This document shows positions 36,601 through 44,963 of a DNA stretch of 64,000 nt, piece after piece. Origin of the DNA: Motacilla alba alba (lineage: Eukaryota > Chordata > Aves > Passeriformes > Motacillidae). A program made the position numbers and the translations under genes. The stretch is taken from contig NC_052032.1 in NCBI RefSeq assembly GCF_015832195.1, positions 8,748,618 through 8,812,617 of the forward strand. The letters are read 5' to 3'. Every line of letters begins with the position of its first letter. Position 1 is the stretch's first letter. Below the pieces are notes generated by a model that did no database searches, was not told the DNA's origin, and saw nothing but the letters and a program-made list of their open reading frames with translations.

Positions 36601-39600
36601 GTTTACCATGCACTCTGAAGCCCTGGAACGGATGCAACCCTGCCAGGATCCACTCAGCACCATCACACAAACCATGAAGAACAGTAATTAACAAATAGCC
36701 CCAGAGAGATGAGGATTAATCAGCACTTCCCAGCTCTCAGGCATGAACGGATATTCCACAGATGGAGTGCACAAAGAGCCACCTCAACTCTGCAGCGTGG
36801 ATCACAGAAGAAACTTCTCCCACAACTAACTCATTTGGGCTGAAGCTGCTCCAGAGCACAGCAAAATGCAGCAATTCACACCCAAGTGCCCAAGGAGGCA
36901 CCGCCAGGCACAGGTGAAGACTCAAATGGCACCTGCTGTGACATCCCCCAGAGCAAACACACCCAGTGCTCTGCAAAACCACAGCAGCATCAGGAAAGTC
37001 CCAGAAACAGAACTGGGAAGGCACTTGGTCCAGCAAACCTCTCTGTTCTACCTGGAAATACACATTTGTGCAGCTCTGTTCATCAGGGCATGCAGGAAAC
37101 TCCACCACACACAGGGACCACTGTCCCAGCAGTGGGGGAGGGCTTCCCCCGGGGAACTCAGCTCAACTACAACTCAACTACTCATTATTTGTGCTGCCCG
37201 ATGGCAAAGCTGATCTCCTCTGCTGCAATCCTACAAGAGAAGCCAATCCTCCCAGGGACAGGCTGCAGATCACTCTGGCTGTCCCAATCCTCCCAGGGAC
37301 AGGCTGCAGATCACTCTGGCTGTCCCAATCCTCCCAGGGACAGGCTGCAGATCACTTTGGCTCTCCCAATCCTCCCAGGGACAGGCTGCAGATCAAGCAA
37401 TCTGTCCCAAACCCCATCACAGATCAGCAGCTGGACCTGCAGCCACAGCACCCAGGAAAGAACTCCCTTTCTCAGGAGCCAGCTCTGCTCCCTGGCAGCC
37501 AGAAAGTGTGAGGGGAACAGAGCAGGGTGCCCAGGGCAGGAAGGGAGCCCTGCCAGCCCCTGGGTGCTCAGAGCAGCCTCCAGCAGTCATCCTGTGCAGC
37601 TCAGAGCCAGCTGCAGACAGAACTGACAGCTCCCAGCCCTGCCCATGCATTTTTAAAAGCAGCTTCCAAGACAAAACATCTGCTCCCAGGTGGAGCATGA
37701 AACAGCTCTTCCACTGAGCTGTGTTATTAGTGTTTTTCTCATTTAAGTCCTTTTTCTTGGCCTTTCTCTTGCATTAGCCCCTAACTCCCAGCGAGGAGCC
37801 CCTCTGGCTGCTCCAGAGGGTGGAAGAGCAAAGGGTAACAGAAAAGCTTGAGGGGAGCCAAGACAATCCAATATTCCTCTTCCAAAAATCCCTCCAGGGG
37901 TAGCAGCTGCACAGAGCTATGGTTCACAGCAGAAGGTGAAGCTTCTTTGGATGGATCCTGTCTCATCTCAGAGTCAGAAAGGAAACACCTGTGGTTCCAG
38001 CGCCTGCCATCCTCGGGCAAAATCCTCTTGCTGAAAGCAAACTGGGAATACATTTTTAAGCTATTTACTCCTACCCTGGAGGCACTGAACAGACAGCAGC
38101 ACCACTTTCCAAATGATCAGTTCAGGGGTTTGTTGCTGCTCCAGCATCCAGGGCCTTGCAGAAGGTCTTCTTATCCCTTCCACTGAAATAAGGAAGGGCA
38201 GATAGCAGTGAGGTGCTTCAGCAGATTCTTGTCCCCCCTTTTCCAGGCTTCAGTGGGACAGGGATCCCTCAGGCACTTCCAGGACCAGGCCATTACATTG
38301 CTTTGGGTTTGGCTGCCCACTTTGAAGGCTCTCAGTCCCATGCCTCAGATCCAGCTCTAAACAGAGCCTGTCTCTGCCCCTCTCCTCAGGGAGCAGAGGT
38401 CATGGCTATTGTCCTCAACCAGCCCTGTTAATTTTATCTCAGGAGAAGCGAGTTAAGTGACTTAAGTACAGAGCTGTGCTGCAAATTGCTCATTTAATAT
38501 TGCCCTTGAAACTGCACTGTAATGATAATTTTTCACTTCCTTCCCTAGGCAGTTGCATAACATTGCTGGGCATTGTTTAGAGAGCTCCAAAGCTGAGGCA
38601 GCCGTGTCCCTTTCACCCTCTCCTCACCCAGCATTGGCAGGGATGTTGACTTTCTCCTTGTGTGGGGGGGGGTTTTGGCTTTTTTTTTTCCCATTCTATT
38701 AGCTTATTACATTAAACAACAGATGGATGTGACTCTGAATGCAAATAGCCTTCCAGCAAAATGATTCCTATTTTCTTCAGCTTTCAGTGGAAAAAAAAAA
38801 TCCCATTTATACCAGTTAAATCTAAGCCAATTAGAAAGTCAGATCTGTCAAATAACATTTAATTAAATGTATCTTTAGGGAGGGAGCAGCTTGGTCAATG
38901 AAAAGCTTTCTCACTGACAATATAAATAGCCCAGGCCCAGAATTCAACAGCCCCACTTTGTGGTTGGGATACTCAGCCTGTGTGCCCAGAGCAGCAGGAA
39001 TTTGGGTTTCATGGCTTTGGCTGGCAAAGGACTTTCTAAGAGGGAAGTGGAATTCTGGAAGCTGGGCTGGCTGATGGAAGGGGCACAGAGAGCAGGACTG
39101 GGATGGGAGGGACAGCACCAGATACACCTGAGAGCAATTTGGAGATAAAATTGCTCTTCAAGCAGAGGAGCATCAAGAGTTAAGTAAAATCCCTCTCTCC
39201 ACTTTCAGAAACTTGCTGCTGGTGGCTTCTTGCAGTGTAAGACCTGACAGAGCTCAAACCTGTTCTTCAAGCAAGTCTGGACACCACCTCGAGAGCAAAA
39301 CCATGAGACAGCAAGAAATCCACATACCACAACAGAAATACAGTTTGTGTTCTCCAGCACCAAAGTCTGATCTGCTGGAGAGGAGGCAAGAGAGCACAGA
39401 GGGGAAAACAGGAACATGAGAGCTGGGGAGATGGGGCTTGGGACAGAGCAGCATCTGCTCTGTGGGGAGCTCAAAGCAAAGACAGCAGGGACAGAGCTGT
39501 GTCCTGGGGATGTGCTAAAGCAGCACAGATGAAGGGAGCCACAACTAGAAGTGCCTGGATCCAGGACACAGGCCAGGCTCAGGGCAGGTGGCAGCAGGGT

Positions 39601-42600
39601 GGGCCTGCAGGGACCCCCTGCCTCACTCCAGCTCCAAGCACAGAGAGGCAGAGGTGGGAATGTCAGCCCTCAGGGCACACCGGAGCCCTCCTGCTTCAAC
39701 AGGAACACACAGACACTCCACAGGTCTGAACCCAGGCAGGATCTTCCATCCTGAGGAACTTCCTTTAACAAACCAAGCCATTCTATCACTGCCAGCCCCT
39801 AAAAACATCCCCTCCTATCTGCCTCCCGAAGATGCTCCCTCCAAGCCTGAGGCCTGGATCAGAGGAGAGAAGTTGATTCCCCAGACTTTTACCAGCATTT
39901 CCAATTTTAAGCCTTTCTGCTTCTGGCTATGGCTTTGTTCATCCTCAAGGCACCACCAAGACAAGGCTTTCCCCTGTGGTTTATGTAATATATCAGGAGA
40001 AAATCCAATGTCTCGGACCCTCATCCCCGAGCTGGAGGAGGGGAATGCCAAGGGAGCTGTGCAGCCTGTTCCTGTCCCCAGTCACCAGAGTGGGCATGGT
40101 CCAGCTGCATTTGGCTCAAGAGAGGAAGAACCAAAAAGGAAATCACTCTTCTATAACAAATCACTCTTCTATAACAAATCACTCTTCTATAACAAATCAA
40201 TTTCTCAGCTTTCATAACACGTTTTCATCCTTCGGTGTAACAGGCACTGCTTCCCCTAACTTTGAAAATAAGGGGCAGCAGATCCCTAATTGGCCACATC
40301 CTCCAGGAAAACAGGAATTAATCACACACAGGATTTTCCTGTGCCATAAGCAGCTCATGCTGTGGTATCAGCCAGAGCTCTGACAGGACCCACCACTCAT
40401 GGGGTGAACAGAACTGCTGCACCAGTCACCAGGATCCCAACACCAATCTCCTGCTACAGGAACTCTTTCCAGTGTCCCTCCTCTCCTGCAGGCCGAGAGC
40501 TCCTGGAGACACCTTCCCAGGAGAGAAGCAGCCAGTGACCAATGCAACAGGCAGCAAAAGGCACCTCAGCAGCTGGGCATGGAGCTCTGGGTAGCACAGC
40601 TCCCTCCTGCCCCACAGCCAACGTTCCAGGTGGGACGGGTGACAGCTGCTTCCAGACCCAGCTCTGGTGTGATTATTAACATTTATCTCACAGAAAACTG
40701 CCTTTGAGGGGTGTCCTCAGGCCGCAGCCAAGTCACAAACTGATTTGACTTCAGCTGATTCAGAGGCAAACTTGGAATGACCACAAACACGTGGCCAAGG
40801 CACAGCATTCTCTTTCTGGTCTGCCGGGCACAAACACCCCGTACAAGGCACGGGGTTTGGGGATCAAGCATCCAGAGGCACTGCTGGCACCCAGGAGAGG
40901 CACAGCAAGCAGCACCTGGATCAGGGAAGTGCAAGGCAGCTCAGGAGAGGGCAGAGCATCAGCTCAGCTCCGTTTACATGTGCACACAGCCCAGCCAATG
41001 CCCCGAGGACAAGAAGTGTGGCAGCAGCACCTGCAGGGCAGAGGCAAAGCAGGACCACTCTGTGCCAGGCACAAAGCACAGCCCCGTCCCACAGGAGACC
41101 AGGGGCAGCAGGGACACAGCTGCTCTCCCCACATGCCACAAAATGAAACAGAAGAACCAAAAAAGAATACCCCAAATCCTGGGGAAACCTGCAAAGCACC
41201 AAGCCCCAGGCCCAGGTGTGCCCAGCAGGATCCCTCTCCCTGCTGAGGTGGACACTCAATGTCCTGCCCGGCTCCACTTTGGGATGCCTACATGACACAC
41301 CAGTGCTGAAAGGACAAGTGAGAGGTTCAGAACATCCCAAGACAGATGTCAACAAAGCCAACACTGCCTGCTAAGCTATCATGTAATTTTTGCTCAGGCC
41401 AGCTATTATGCAGCACAGCTATTTTAGAAATGTTTGTCCTGTTTTGCACATCCTTCTGCCTGGTGGAAACTGCCAACAGAAGAAAAATCAGAATCTTTCA
41501 GAAACCTCTGAACCAGCATTCAGAAATGTAAAAAGCAATTTCAAGTTTAATCTACAGAGTAAACAGAGACCAAGTGGTCATTCCCAGCTTTCTGGTAGTG
41601 CACCTGAGCCCTTCCCCAATCCCACAGAGAAAGCTGACTGCACTTTGCCAAACCCAGCACTGCTGCTGGTGCTAATTTTCACCTCAGGCAGATACAATTA
41701 AATACCACCTCTTGGAAAGAAAATAGCTGTCAGCCTTATCTAAAGTCCAGATTCAGAAGTTGTGCGAGTTTACTTTACAAGAACTGGGGAAAATACCACG
41801 TATTTCATGGCATTGTTATCCCTTGGTGACACACAAAACAAGGAACAAATCCACCCCAGAAGTGGATTTTCTCCCCAATTTGCTTTGCAAACCCCAGTTT
41901 ACTCTGCCTCAACCACCAGGCTGAGTTGTGCCCTCTCACTGCCTTCCGTGTCAGAAGGCCAGCAATTTCTGCATCCCATTTTTCCCATCAGAAGAGGAGG
42001 AAGGAGCCTCCTCTCCCCGAGCTCTGTGGTGCTCAGAGCAGTCTCTAATTGCCCGATGCACATTCAGCTCAGGTCCTCACCCTGGTGACACTAATGAGTG
42101 AGATGGGGACTGTTTGTGACACAATCAAGGAAAGTTTGTAAACATCACAAAAGCCAGGAGTGCTTTGGAAAACAGACACTGCAGGAGAGCAGAGAGCAAG
42201 GGAAGGGAAAGGTGTGCTTTTATCTGAGTTCTCAGGGCAGATTAATTCATTTCTGGACTGACTGCAGCATTGTCTACTGTTCTTCCTGTGTGGGATCGAT
42301 AACCTCTCCATGATGTCAGTGCAGGACAGGGAGGGTCTCCCCAGGACGTGTCCATGTCTCCCTCCCAGACCCAGAATCTCCAGAGTAGCCTTTTCAAACA
42401 AGGGCCCAAATCCAGGGGAGCTCTCTGGGCAATGGTGGATGTGTCCCCAGCACGAGCTTGTCACTGTCCACAGTCCAGGGGACCCATTGGATGGATTTGG
42501 TGCTTCCTACACCTTCAAAATCAGCCAGCCAGCACAAAAGGGCAGGTCAGAGCACCTGGAGCAGTGGAGAAGAGCAGGACAGCTGCTGCCAGCAGGCATT

Positions 42601-44592
42601 TCACAGCTCCAACAAGCCCTATTCTGCCCAACAAGTCCTCAGAGGTTACACACAGCTGAATTAATGCACTTGAATTAATACCAGCCCAAAACCCCAGGTA
42701 AAGCAGTAATTCAGGCTCACATAGAACTTGTCCAGCTCAAATTTGAGGGGCACAATCACAGAACTGGACAATTCCAGCAAGCGCCAGCAGTGACCTCACA
42801 CCAGGAGCTGACCCCACAGACACACCAGCCCTGCAGAGTCACACCTTCCAAAGCCCCGGGCTTCCAACAAGTCCTGCCTGAAACTCCACAGTTCTCTGTA
42901 GCAAACGGCATCAGAAACGTGAGCAAATGCAGTCACAGAGCTGCACAGGGCAGGAACACCCCGGGTTTTGGTGTATGACTGCTGTAGCAAGTTTTAGCTC
43001 CAGTCTCTGTAAATAGAGATGTTTGGCCCAGTCAGCACCCGGATTATTTGCTGCCAGCAGAACAGAGCACATGCCTTTGTTTAGGAGGGGTTGAATTTAG
43101 GGAACCACTAAAGGAGGCAATAAAATGAACAAACACTTTCATTTTTGGTATGTTTCTCCACACCTCACCCTGTTTCCTAGAAGGAAAATATCTTCCCCAG
43201 CTCTGCTGCCTGCACAGGTACCTTCTGCAGTTCTTACACCTCAACGCTCCCAGGCAAAAAGAAAACCCCACATATTAAGGTTTTAGTAGCAGTTACTGGA
43301 TTTTCAGTCCCAGTCACCTGAGATTCCACCCATCACACCAGACAGAGCCACTGAATTCACCCTCAAGTTTCTGCACTGCAACAAAAGTGAAATTACGGAA
43401 GAAACTAAGTTACCACTTATTTTGCAGGGCGGTAGGGACAGAGGCTCCACCAGCACTTGTTTTCAAGGCCTAAAAGGCACAGCAGAGACTTGTAAAACCA
43501 CATGCCCTGCCAGAGCCACCCAGAAAAGCCACAGGAAAATGCTTCCCATTTCTGTTCCCCAGCAGCTGGGAGCAGAGCTCATGTGCAGGCACACATTTGT
43601 GATAAGCAGCCTCCTGCTAAAATTTCCTTTGCAAAAGTAACCAAAATCCACTCCCTGAAAAGTTTCCATGAAAAACAACGAGAAGGAAAGAAGCAGCCCA
43701 AGTCTGGTTAAAATCCAGCAGGTTTCTCCCCAGCTCTAGCTCCCTCAGAGTAGGCAGAGCAATGATATTAACTCTGCTGCCTCCTTATCCCTGGAGTTAC
43801 TCTACAACGCAACAGAACCAAGAAACACCTGCTGCCCACCCTAATGAACCAACACTCATTAAAGCAGACAACCCACTAGCTGCCGTGCTAATTACTGCAG
43901 AGCCTGCAAAGAGAATTGGTGAGAAGCTACTGTATCCCATACACTTGAAGCATTCTTGGCTTTTTTAGCCTCTCGTCCAGCCACTGCACCACCTCCACTT
44001 CAGACTGCTAGAGGAGAAATGAAACACCATGGTGAACAGCATGAACCACGCTGTAAGGCCTCAAAGTCACTCATTCAGTCTTCTTCGGGTGTCGTGTTTT
44101 CCAGTTTCGCTCTAAATGAAGAGAATGAGCCTTGCCACGAACGCCAAACAACCTGGAGCTATTCCCCCACCCCCAGCCCTGTGTAAATTGTTCTAAAGCT
44201 GAGACTCGAAGTCTCTGCAGCGCGACCAGGAGCCTCCCATGCGAATACCGGGGAGCCTCGAGCATCACCCTCCCCGGCGGAGGAGCCGCCTGGCAGTGCC
44301 AAGGAGCCGCCCGGAGCCCGGGGGCTGCCCCGCGGAGGGAGCGCCGCGTCCTTCCCGGCTCCCCTCGGGCAGCATCCCCAGCGTGCAACAGCCCCGGGCT
44401 GCCGCCGCCGGAGCGCTCCCGCCGCCCGCTCCCGGGGCTCGGGGCTGGGCACAGCGGCGGGGCCGGGCTGTCCCCGGGGCTGGCGGCTCGGGGCCGGGCT
44501 GTCCCCGCTCCGGGCCGCCGCCGCCCCGCTCACCTGCAGTGGAAGCGCCGAGCGGCGGAGCCGGGGCTGTCCCCGCCGGGCGGGCTCGCCAT
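505..44592 (-). CDS. GPSM1: GPSM1 (AGS3) gene, eleven coding exons, 3' end outside window
   Basis: GPSM1/AGS3 is a receptor-independent regulator of heterotrimeric G proteins. Its TPR half binds partners such as NuMA, Inscuteable-type adaptors and LKB1, and its C-terminal GoLoco motifs hold Gi-alpha in the GDP state. Joining 44534-44592, 23465-23686, 22889-23024, 22222-22364, 20988-21111, 19471-19586, 18671-18826, 16980-17088, 14444-14570, 2748-2818 and 505-675 gives 1434 nt, or 478 residues, with no stop. Every junction has GT-AG borders and a matching phase. The protein shows a leader (1-20), about seven TPRs (roughly 24-390) each with an LGN-type helix start, then a linker containing YEAQGARPKR and QNGDSHH. 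These linker motifs match AGS3 and not its paralogue GPSM2/LGN. Mammalian AGS3 is about 650-675 residues, so roughly the last 200, with the GoLoco motifs, are missing to the left. Identity is very secure. Exon borders were read by eye. Confidence 0.96.
676..2747 (-). other. GPSM1: GPSM1 intron 10
   Basis: A 2.1-kb intron between the two linker exons. It holds a 13-bp tandem array at 823-907. Nothing else was recognised. Confidence 0.8.
823..907. repeat. 13-bp tandem repeat
   Basis: About six and a half copies of a unit like CAGGATGGAAACA, with repeat starts at 823, 836, 849, 862, 875, 888 and 901. Copies differ by one to three bases. It lies in GPSM1 intron 10. Confidence 0.85.
2748..2818 (-). 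CDS. GPSM1: GPSM1 coding exon 10 (linker)
   Basis: The short exon encodes residues 399-421: ARPKRLQRNSMDSLDLLKFP, then SEK. The first two bases complete Gly398. The acceptor is GTTTTGCAG and the donor GTAAGC. In mammals the same exon reads ARPKRTQRLSAETWDLLRLP, so the basic start and the DLL core are kept while the middle has changed. Confidence 0.93.
4425..4610 (-). mobile_element. CR1 LINE 3' fragment
   Basis: The plus strand reads as the reverse complement of a CR1 3' end: TTGGAAAAGGCCTCAAAGAC, a stretch of the kind ATCCAACC, then CACCTCCAGGGGTGGTGACT, CCCTGGGCAGCCCCTTCTGA and a GAAGAAAATTCC tail. These are the conserved blocks of avian CR1 3' regions. The element is truncated at its 5' side and lies in the same orientation as GPSM1. 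Confidence 0.88.
4841..4878. repeat. 19-bp direct duplication
   Basis: Two perfect adjacent copies of AGGCACATTTGGGTTCCAG, at 4841-4859 and 4860-4878. Confidence 0.9.
5728..5744. repeat. CT dinucleotide microsatellite
   Basis: An uninterrupted run of CT dinucleotides, preceded by a T/C-rich tract, in GPSM1 intron 9. Confidence 0.85.
6253..6402. repeat. 37-bp minisatellite, about four copies
   Basis: Unit starts are spaced exactly 37 bp apart (ATTGCAG at 6257, 6294 and 6331, then a variant at 6368). The core is TTGACAGGATGGAGCTGAAC. Copies are nearly identical, so the array is young or homogenised. Confidence 0.92.
13295..13597. repeat. 51-bp minisatellite, six copies
   Basis: Units start at 13295, 13346, 13397, 13448, 13499 and 13550. 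Each begins CCAGGAGAGGCTCCAGCAGT and contains CAGGTCATCAATGTGAGA or a close variant. Because 51 is a multiple of three, reading frames stay open on both strands and produce repetitive hypothetical peptides. I regard these as by-products of the repeat. It lies in GPSM1 intron 9. Confidence 0.95.
14444..14570 (-). CDS. GPSM1: GPSM1 coding exon 9 (end of TPR domain)
   Basis: The exon encodes residues 356-397 plus one base of Gly398. It begins IGDRSGELTAQLNMAQLRAA and ends SGYEAQ. The start (IGDR.GELTA..N.AQL) and end (GYEAQG) match AGS3. The middle, LGLGPGDEDLAAAHPY, differs from the mammalian TSPAASEKPDL segment, so this is a fast-changing part of the protein. The acceptor is TCCTGCTGCAG and the donor GTGAGT. 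Confidence 0.94.
14571..16979 (-). other. GPSM1: GPSM1 intron 8
   Basis: A 2.4-kb intron. No repeat element or exon-like segment was recognised. Confidence 0.75.
16980..17088 (-). CDS. GPSM1: GPSM1 coding exon 8 (last full TPR)
   Basis: The exon encodes residues 320-355. It runs VGEGRACWSLGNAYVSLGSH, then EQALHFARKHLEISQE. The first base completes Arg319. The acceptor is GTCCTGCAG and the donor GTAAGA. The CWSLGNAYVS helix is the usual final LGN-type repeat of AGS3. Confidence 0.96.
17089..18670 (-). other. GPSM1: GPSM1 intron 7
   Basis: A 1.6-kb intron. It contains a short A-rich tract near 18147-18178 and nothing else recognisable. Confidence 0.75.
18671..18826 (-). CDS. GPSM1: GPSM1 coding exon 7 (TPR7)
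   Basis: The exon encodes residues 268-318 plus two bases of Arg319, starting KTLQLSRQLKDQAVEAQACY and ending with HLRHLVIAQELGD. The first base completes Lys267. The acceptor is TTCCCTGCAG and the donor GTAAGG. It includes the helix start CYSLGNTC and the DYEKAIEYH second helix. Confidence 0.96.
18827..19470 (-). other. GPSM1: GPSM1 intron 6
   Basis: A 644-bp intron, three quarters of which is the minisatellite at 18951-19441. Confidence 0.85.
18951..19441. repeat. 51-53-bp minisatellite, about ten copies, filling GPSM1 intron 6
   Basis: About ten copies share the core CTGGAGCTGAGGGCTGGCTG followed by TGACAGCTCAGGA. They differ mainly in a variable segment: GGATCCCCAGGAAGGAGCAG in some, ACAGGAGCAG or TTTAGGGGAGCAG in others. 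The array occupies most of the 644-bp intron 6 (18827-19470) and stops about 30 bp from the exon 6 donor. Unit length varies between about 48 and 53 bp. Confidence 0.92.
19471..19586 (-). CDS. GPSM1: GPSM1 coding exon 6 (TPR6)
   Basis: The exon encodes residues 229-266 plus two bases of Lys267. It begins RLAIAKEFGDKAAERRAYSN and continues LGNAHIFLGRFDISADYY. The acceptor is GTGTCTCTGCAG and the donor GTGAGTGCG. A minisatellite array ends only about 30 bp after this donor. The repeat is almost identical to mammalian AGS3. Confidence 0.96.
19587..20987 (-). other. GPSM1: GPSM1 intron 5
   Basis: A 1.4-kb intron that contains a complete solitary LTR (20041-20446) inserted antisense to the gene. 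The rest shows nothing recognisable. Confidence 0.85.
20041..20446 (+). mobile_element. Solitary endogenous retrovirus LTR, copy 1
   Basis: A 406-bp element begins TGTTACATTC and ends ATACAACA, giving the TG...CA ends of an LTR. It is flanked by a perfect 6-bp target-site duplication, CCCCAG at 20035-20040 and 20447-20452. It holds an AATAAA signal at 20371-20376 after a TA-rich stretch, so its sense strand is plus, opposite to GPSM1. It closely matches the copy at 52101-52516. No gag, pol or env sequence is attached. A 6-bp duplication fits a beta-type (ERVK-like) element. The TA-rich box resembles LTRs common in songbirds (family name not confirmed). Confidence 0.92.
20988..21111 (-). CDS. 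GPSM1: GPSM1 coding exon 5 (TPR5)
   Basis: The exon encodes residues 188-228, RNLSLVKELGDRAAQGRAYG followed by NLGNTQYLLGNFSEAIAFHK and Glu. The first base completes Glu187. The acceptor is TTCTTTCAG and the donor GTAGGA. The RAYGNLGNT helix start and the family-conserved link KELGDRAAQ mark it as an AGS3/LGN repeat. Confidence 0.96.
21112..22221 (-). other. GPSM1: GPSM1 intron 4
   Basis: A 1.1-kb intron. A His/Lys-rich plus-strand open frame (to about 21758) crosses it, but I saw no sign that it is a gene. Confidence 0.75.
22222..22364 (-). CDS. GPSM1: GPSM1 coding exon 4 (TPR4 with the long insert)
   Basis: The exon encodes residues 140-186 plus two bases of Glu187. It starts VGEARALYNIGNVYHAKGKH and continues with an inserted loop, LSWNTSQDPGYLPQEVKDTL, before the second helix. 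This loop is typical of AGS3 and LGN. It is a little shorter here than in human AGS3, whose loop has extra Ala/Asn residues. The acceptor is CCCTTTAG and the donor GTAAGT. Confidence 0.95.
22365..22888 (-). other. GPSM1: GPSM1 intron 3
   Basis: A 524-bp intron, more than half of which is the 36-bp minisatellite. Confidence 0.85.
22449..22735. repeat. 36-bp minisatellite, eight copies
   Basis: Units start at 22449, 22485, 22521, 22557, 22593, 22629, 22665 and 22701. Each begins AGAACCATGAGCCCACACTG and ends TGTCCCACCTTTC or a variant. The period is a multiple of three, so frames remain open on both strands. It makes up more than half of GPSM1 intron 3. Confidence 0.95.
22889..23024 (-). CDS. 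GPSM1: GPSM1 coding exon 3 (TPR3)
   Basis: The exon encodes residues 95-139, beginning TIGDRIGEAKASGNLGNTLK and ending with HLDISREQGDK. The first base completes Arg94. The acceptor is TTGTAG and the donor GTAATG. It carries one TPR with the helix-A signature SGNLGNTL and the helix-B signature FDEAVVCCQRHL. The donor lacks G at +5, so it is weaker than the other donors in this gene. Confidence 0.96.
23025..23464 (-). other. GPSM1: GPSM1 intron 2
   Basis: A 440-bp intron with nothing recognisable inside. Confidence 0.8.
23465..23686 (-). CDS. GPSM1: GPSM1 coding exon 2 (TPR1 and start of TPR2)
   Basis: The exon encodes residues 21-93 plus two bases of Arg94. It opens MEASCLELALEGERLCKAGD and contains SQLGNAYFYLKEYSKAL. 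This is the near-invariant start of the AGS3 TPR domain; the first rat AGS3 protein described begins at this methionine. The acceptor is TTTTGGCAG and the donor is GTGAGT. It holds the first TPR (about residues 24-57) and most of the second. The frame stays open 29 codons into the upstream intron, back to another ATG (see findings). Confidence 0.96.
23838..23925 (+). mobile_element. CR1 LINE 3' terminal fragment
   Basis: The plus strand reads TGCCCATGGCAGGGGTTTGG, GAGGTGGTCTTTAAGTCCTT, TTCAACCCAAACCATCCTAA and then GATTCTCTGATT. This is the standard CR1 3' end with its ATTCTATG-type terminal repeat, slightly mutated. It lies antisense to GPSM1, about 150 bp upstream of exon 2. Confidence 0.88.
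29902..30268. repeat. 62-bp minisatellite, six near-perfect copies
   Basis: Units start near 29900, then at 29962, 30024, 30086, 30148 and 30210, with a strict 62-bp period. Each contains CAACCAAACAACCAAAGAAA, AGCCCCCAACTCCAGGAGCT and GAGGAGATCCCTGACCTGGG. Copies are essentially identical. No frame of the unit contains a stop on the minus strand, so a 253-codon open frame crosses the array and cycles through three frames. That marks it as an artefact. Confidence 0.96.
37244..37407. repeat. 41-bp minisatellite, four copies
   Basis: Units start at 37244, 37285, 37326 and 37367. The core is CAATCCTCCCAGGGACAGGC, followed by TGCAGATCACTCTGGCTGTC. The last copy has diverged. Confidence 0.93.
38649..38692. 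repeat. G-run and T-run low-complexity tract
   Basis: A run of nine or more G residues is followed by TTTTGGC and a run of T residues. Such tracts are length-unstable and are often mis-assembled. Confidence 0.8.
40139..40198. repeat. 18-bp tandem repeat, three copies
   Basis: Three perfect copies of ATCACTCTTCTATAACAA followed by a partial fourth. An open frame through it reads a repeated Asn-His/Lys-Ser-type peptide with no gene support. Confidence 0.92.
44534..44592 (-). CDS. GPSM1: GPSM1 coding exon 1 (N-terminal leader)
   Basis: The exon encodes residues 1-19 plus two bases of residue 20: MASPPGGDSPGSAARRFHC. It resembles the mammalian AGS3 leader, which also starts MA(G/S)P and has Ala-Ala-Arg-Arg near its end. 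The start ATG lies in a G/C-rich context with G at +4. The donor after it reads GTGAGC. The exon ends in phase 2 (AG), and exon 2 supplies G to make Arg, exactly as in the mammalian gene. It lies inside a CpG island. A stretch this short could match by chance, but phase, position and motif agree. Confidence 0.88.
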
Positions 44593-44904
44593 GGGCGCCG
44601 GCCCCGCGGCGGGGAGCGGGCAGCGGAGTATGGCAGCGCCGGGAAGTGATGCACCGAGCAAAGAAACTCGCGGGCAGGCCCCTCCTCCGGCTGATGTCAC
44701 CCGGCCTGCCTCCCTCCCGCCCGCCCGGCACGGCGGGTCCCGCCGCGGGACGGGAGCGCCGACCCGGACACGGCATCCCCCGGGCTGGCAGAGCCCCCCT
44801 GTGCCCCCGGGACATCCCCCCCGGGACATTCTCCCCCCGGGGACATCCCCGGCAGTGCCTCAGCGCTCACCTGGGAGCGGCCCCGGACGCTTCACCTGCG
44901 CGTT

Positions 44905-44963
44905 ATGGCCGGGAAAGCGGAGCAGCACCGCTGGTTCCTGCCCGGCTGGAGCTCTGGAAAGCC
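44905..44963 (+). CDS. Candidate first coding exon of the divergent plus-strand gene (tentative)
   Basis: An ATG with G at +4 opens a short frame, MAGKAEQHRWFLPGWSSGK plus two bases. It is followed by GTAACG, a possible but weak splice donor. Without splicing the frame stops at once (TAA in GTAACG), so only splicing would keep it open. It ends in phase 2. The probable exon at 59473 begins with the third base of a codon, so the phases agree, although a chance match is one in three. It lies in the CpG island where a divergent promoter is expected. I do not recognise the peptide. Confidence 0.28.

Larger units (their letters stand above)
23687..44533 (-). other. GPSM1: GPSM1 intron 1 (20.8 kb)
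   Basis: The largest intron in the window. It contains a CR1 end (23838-23925), a 62-bp array (29902-30268), a 41-bp array (37244-37407), an 18-bp array (40139-40198), a G9/T9 tract near 38660-38690 and several AT-rich blocks that might be regulatory (27780-28020, 30420-30740 and 38440-38900). I looked for nested genes on both strands. I found only repeat-driven or randomly open frames with no convincing splice sites or recognisable protein family. Confidence 0.75.

Noticed and set aside
36886..37626. 246-codon plus-strand open frame
   Set aside because: Its length comes partly from the 41-bp repeat. The composition is not protein-like and there is no start context.
39588..40217. 209-codon plus-strand open frame
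   Set aside because: It ends in the 18-bp repeat and has no known motif. It is probably a chance frame.
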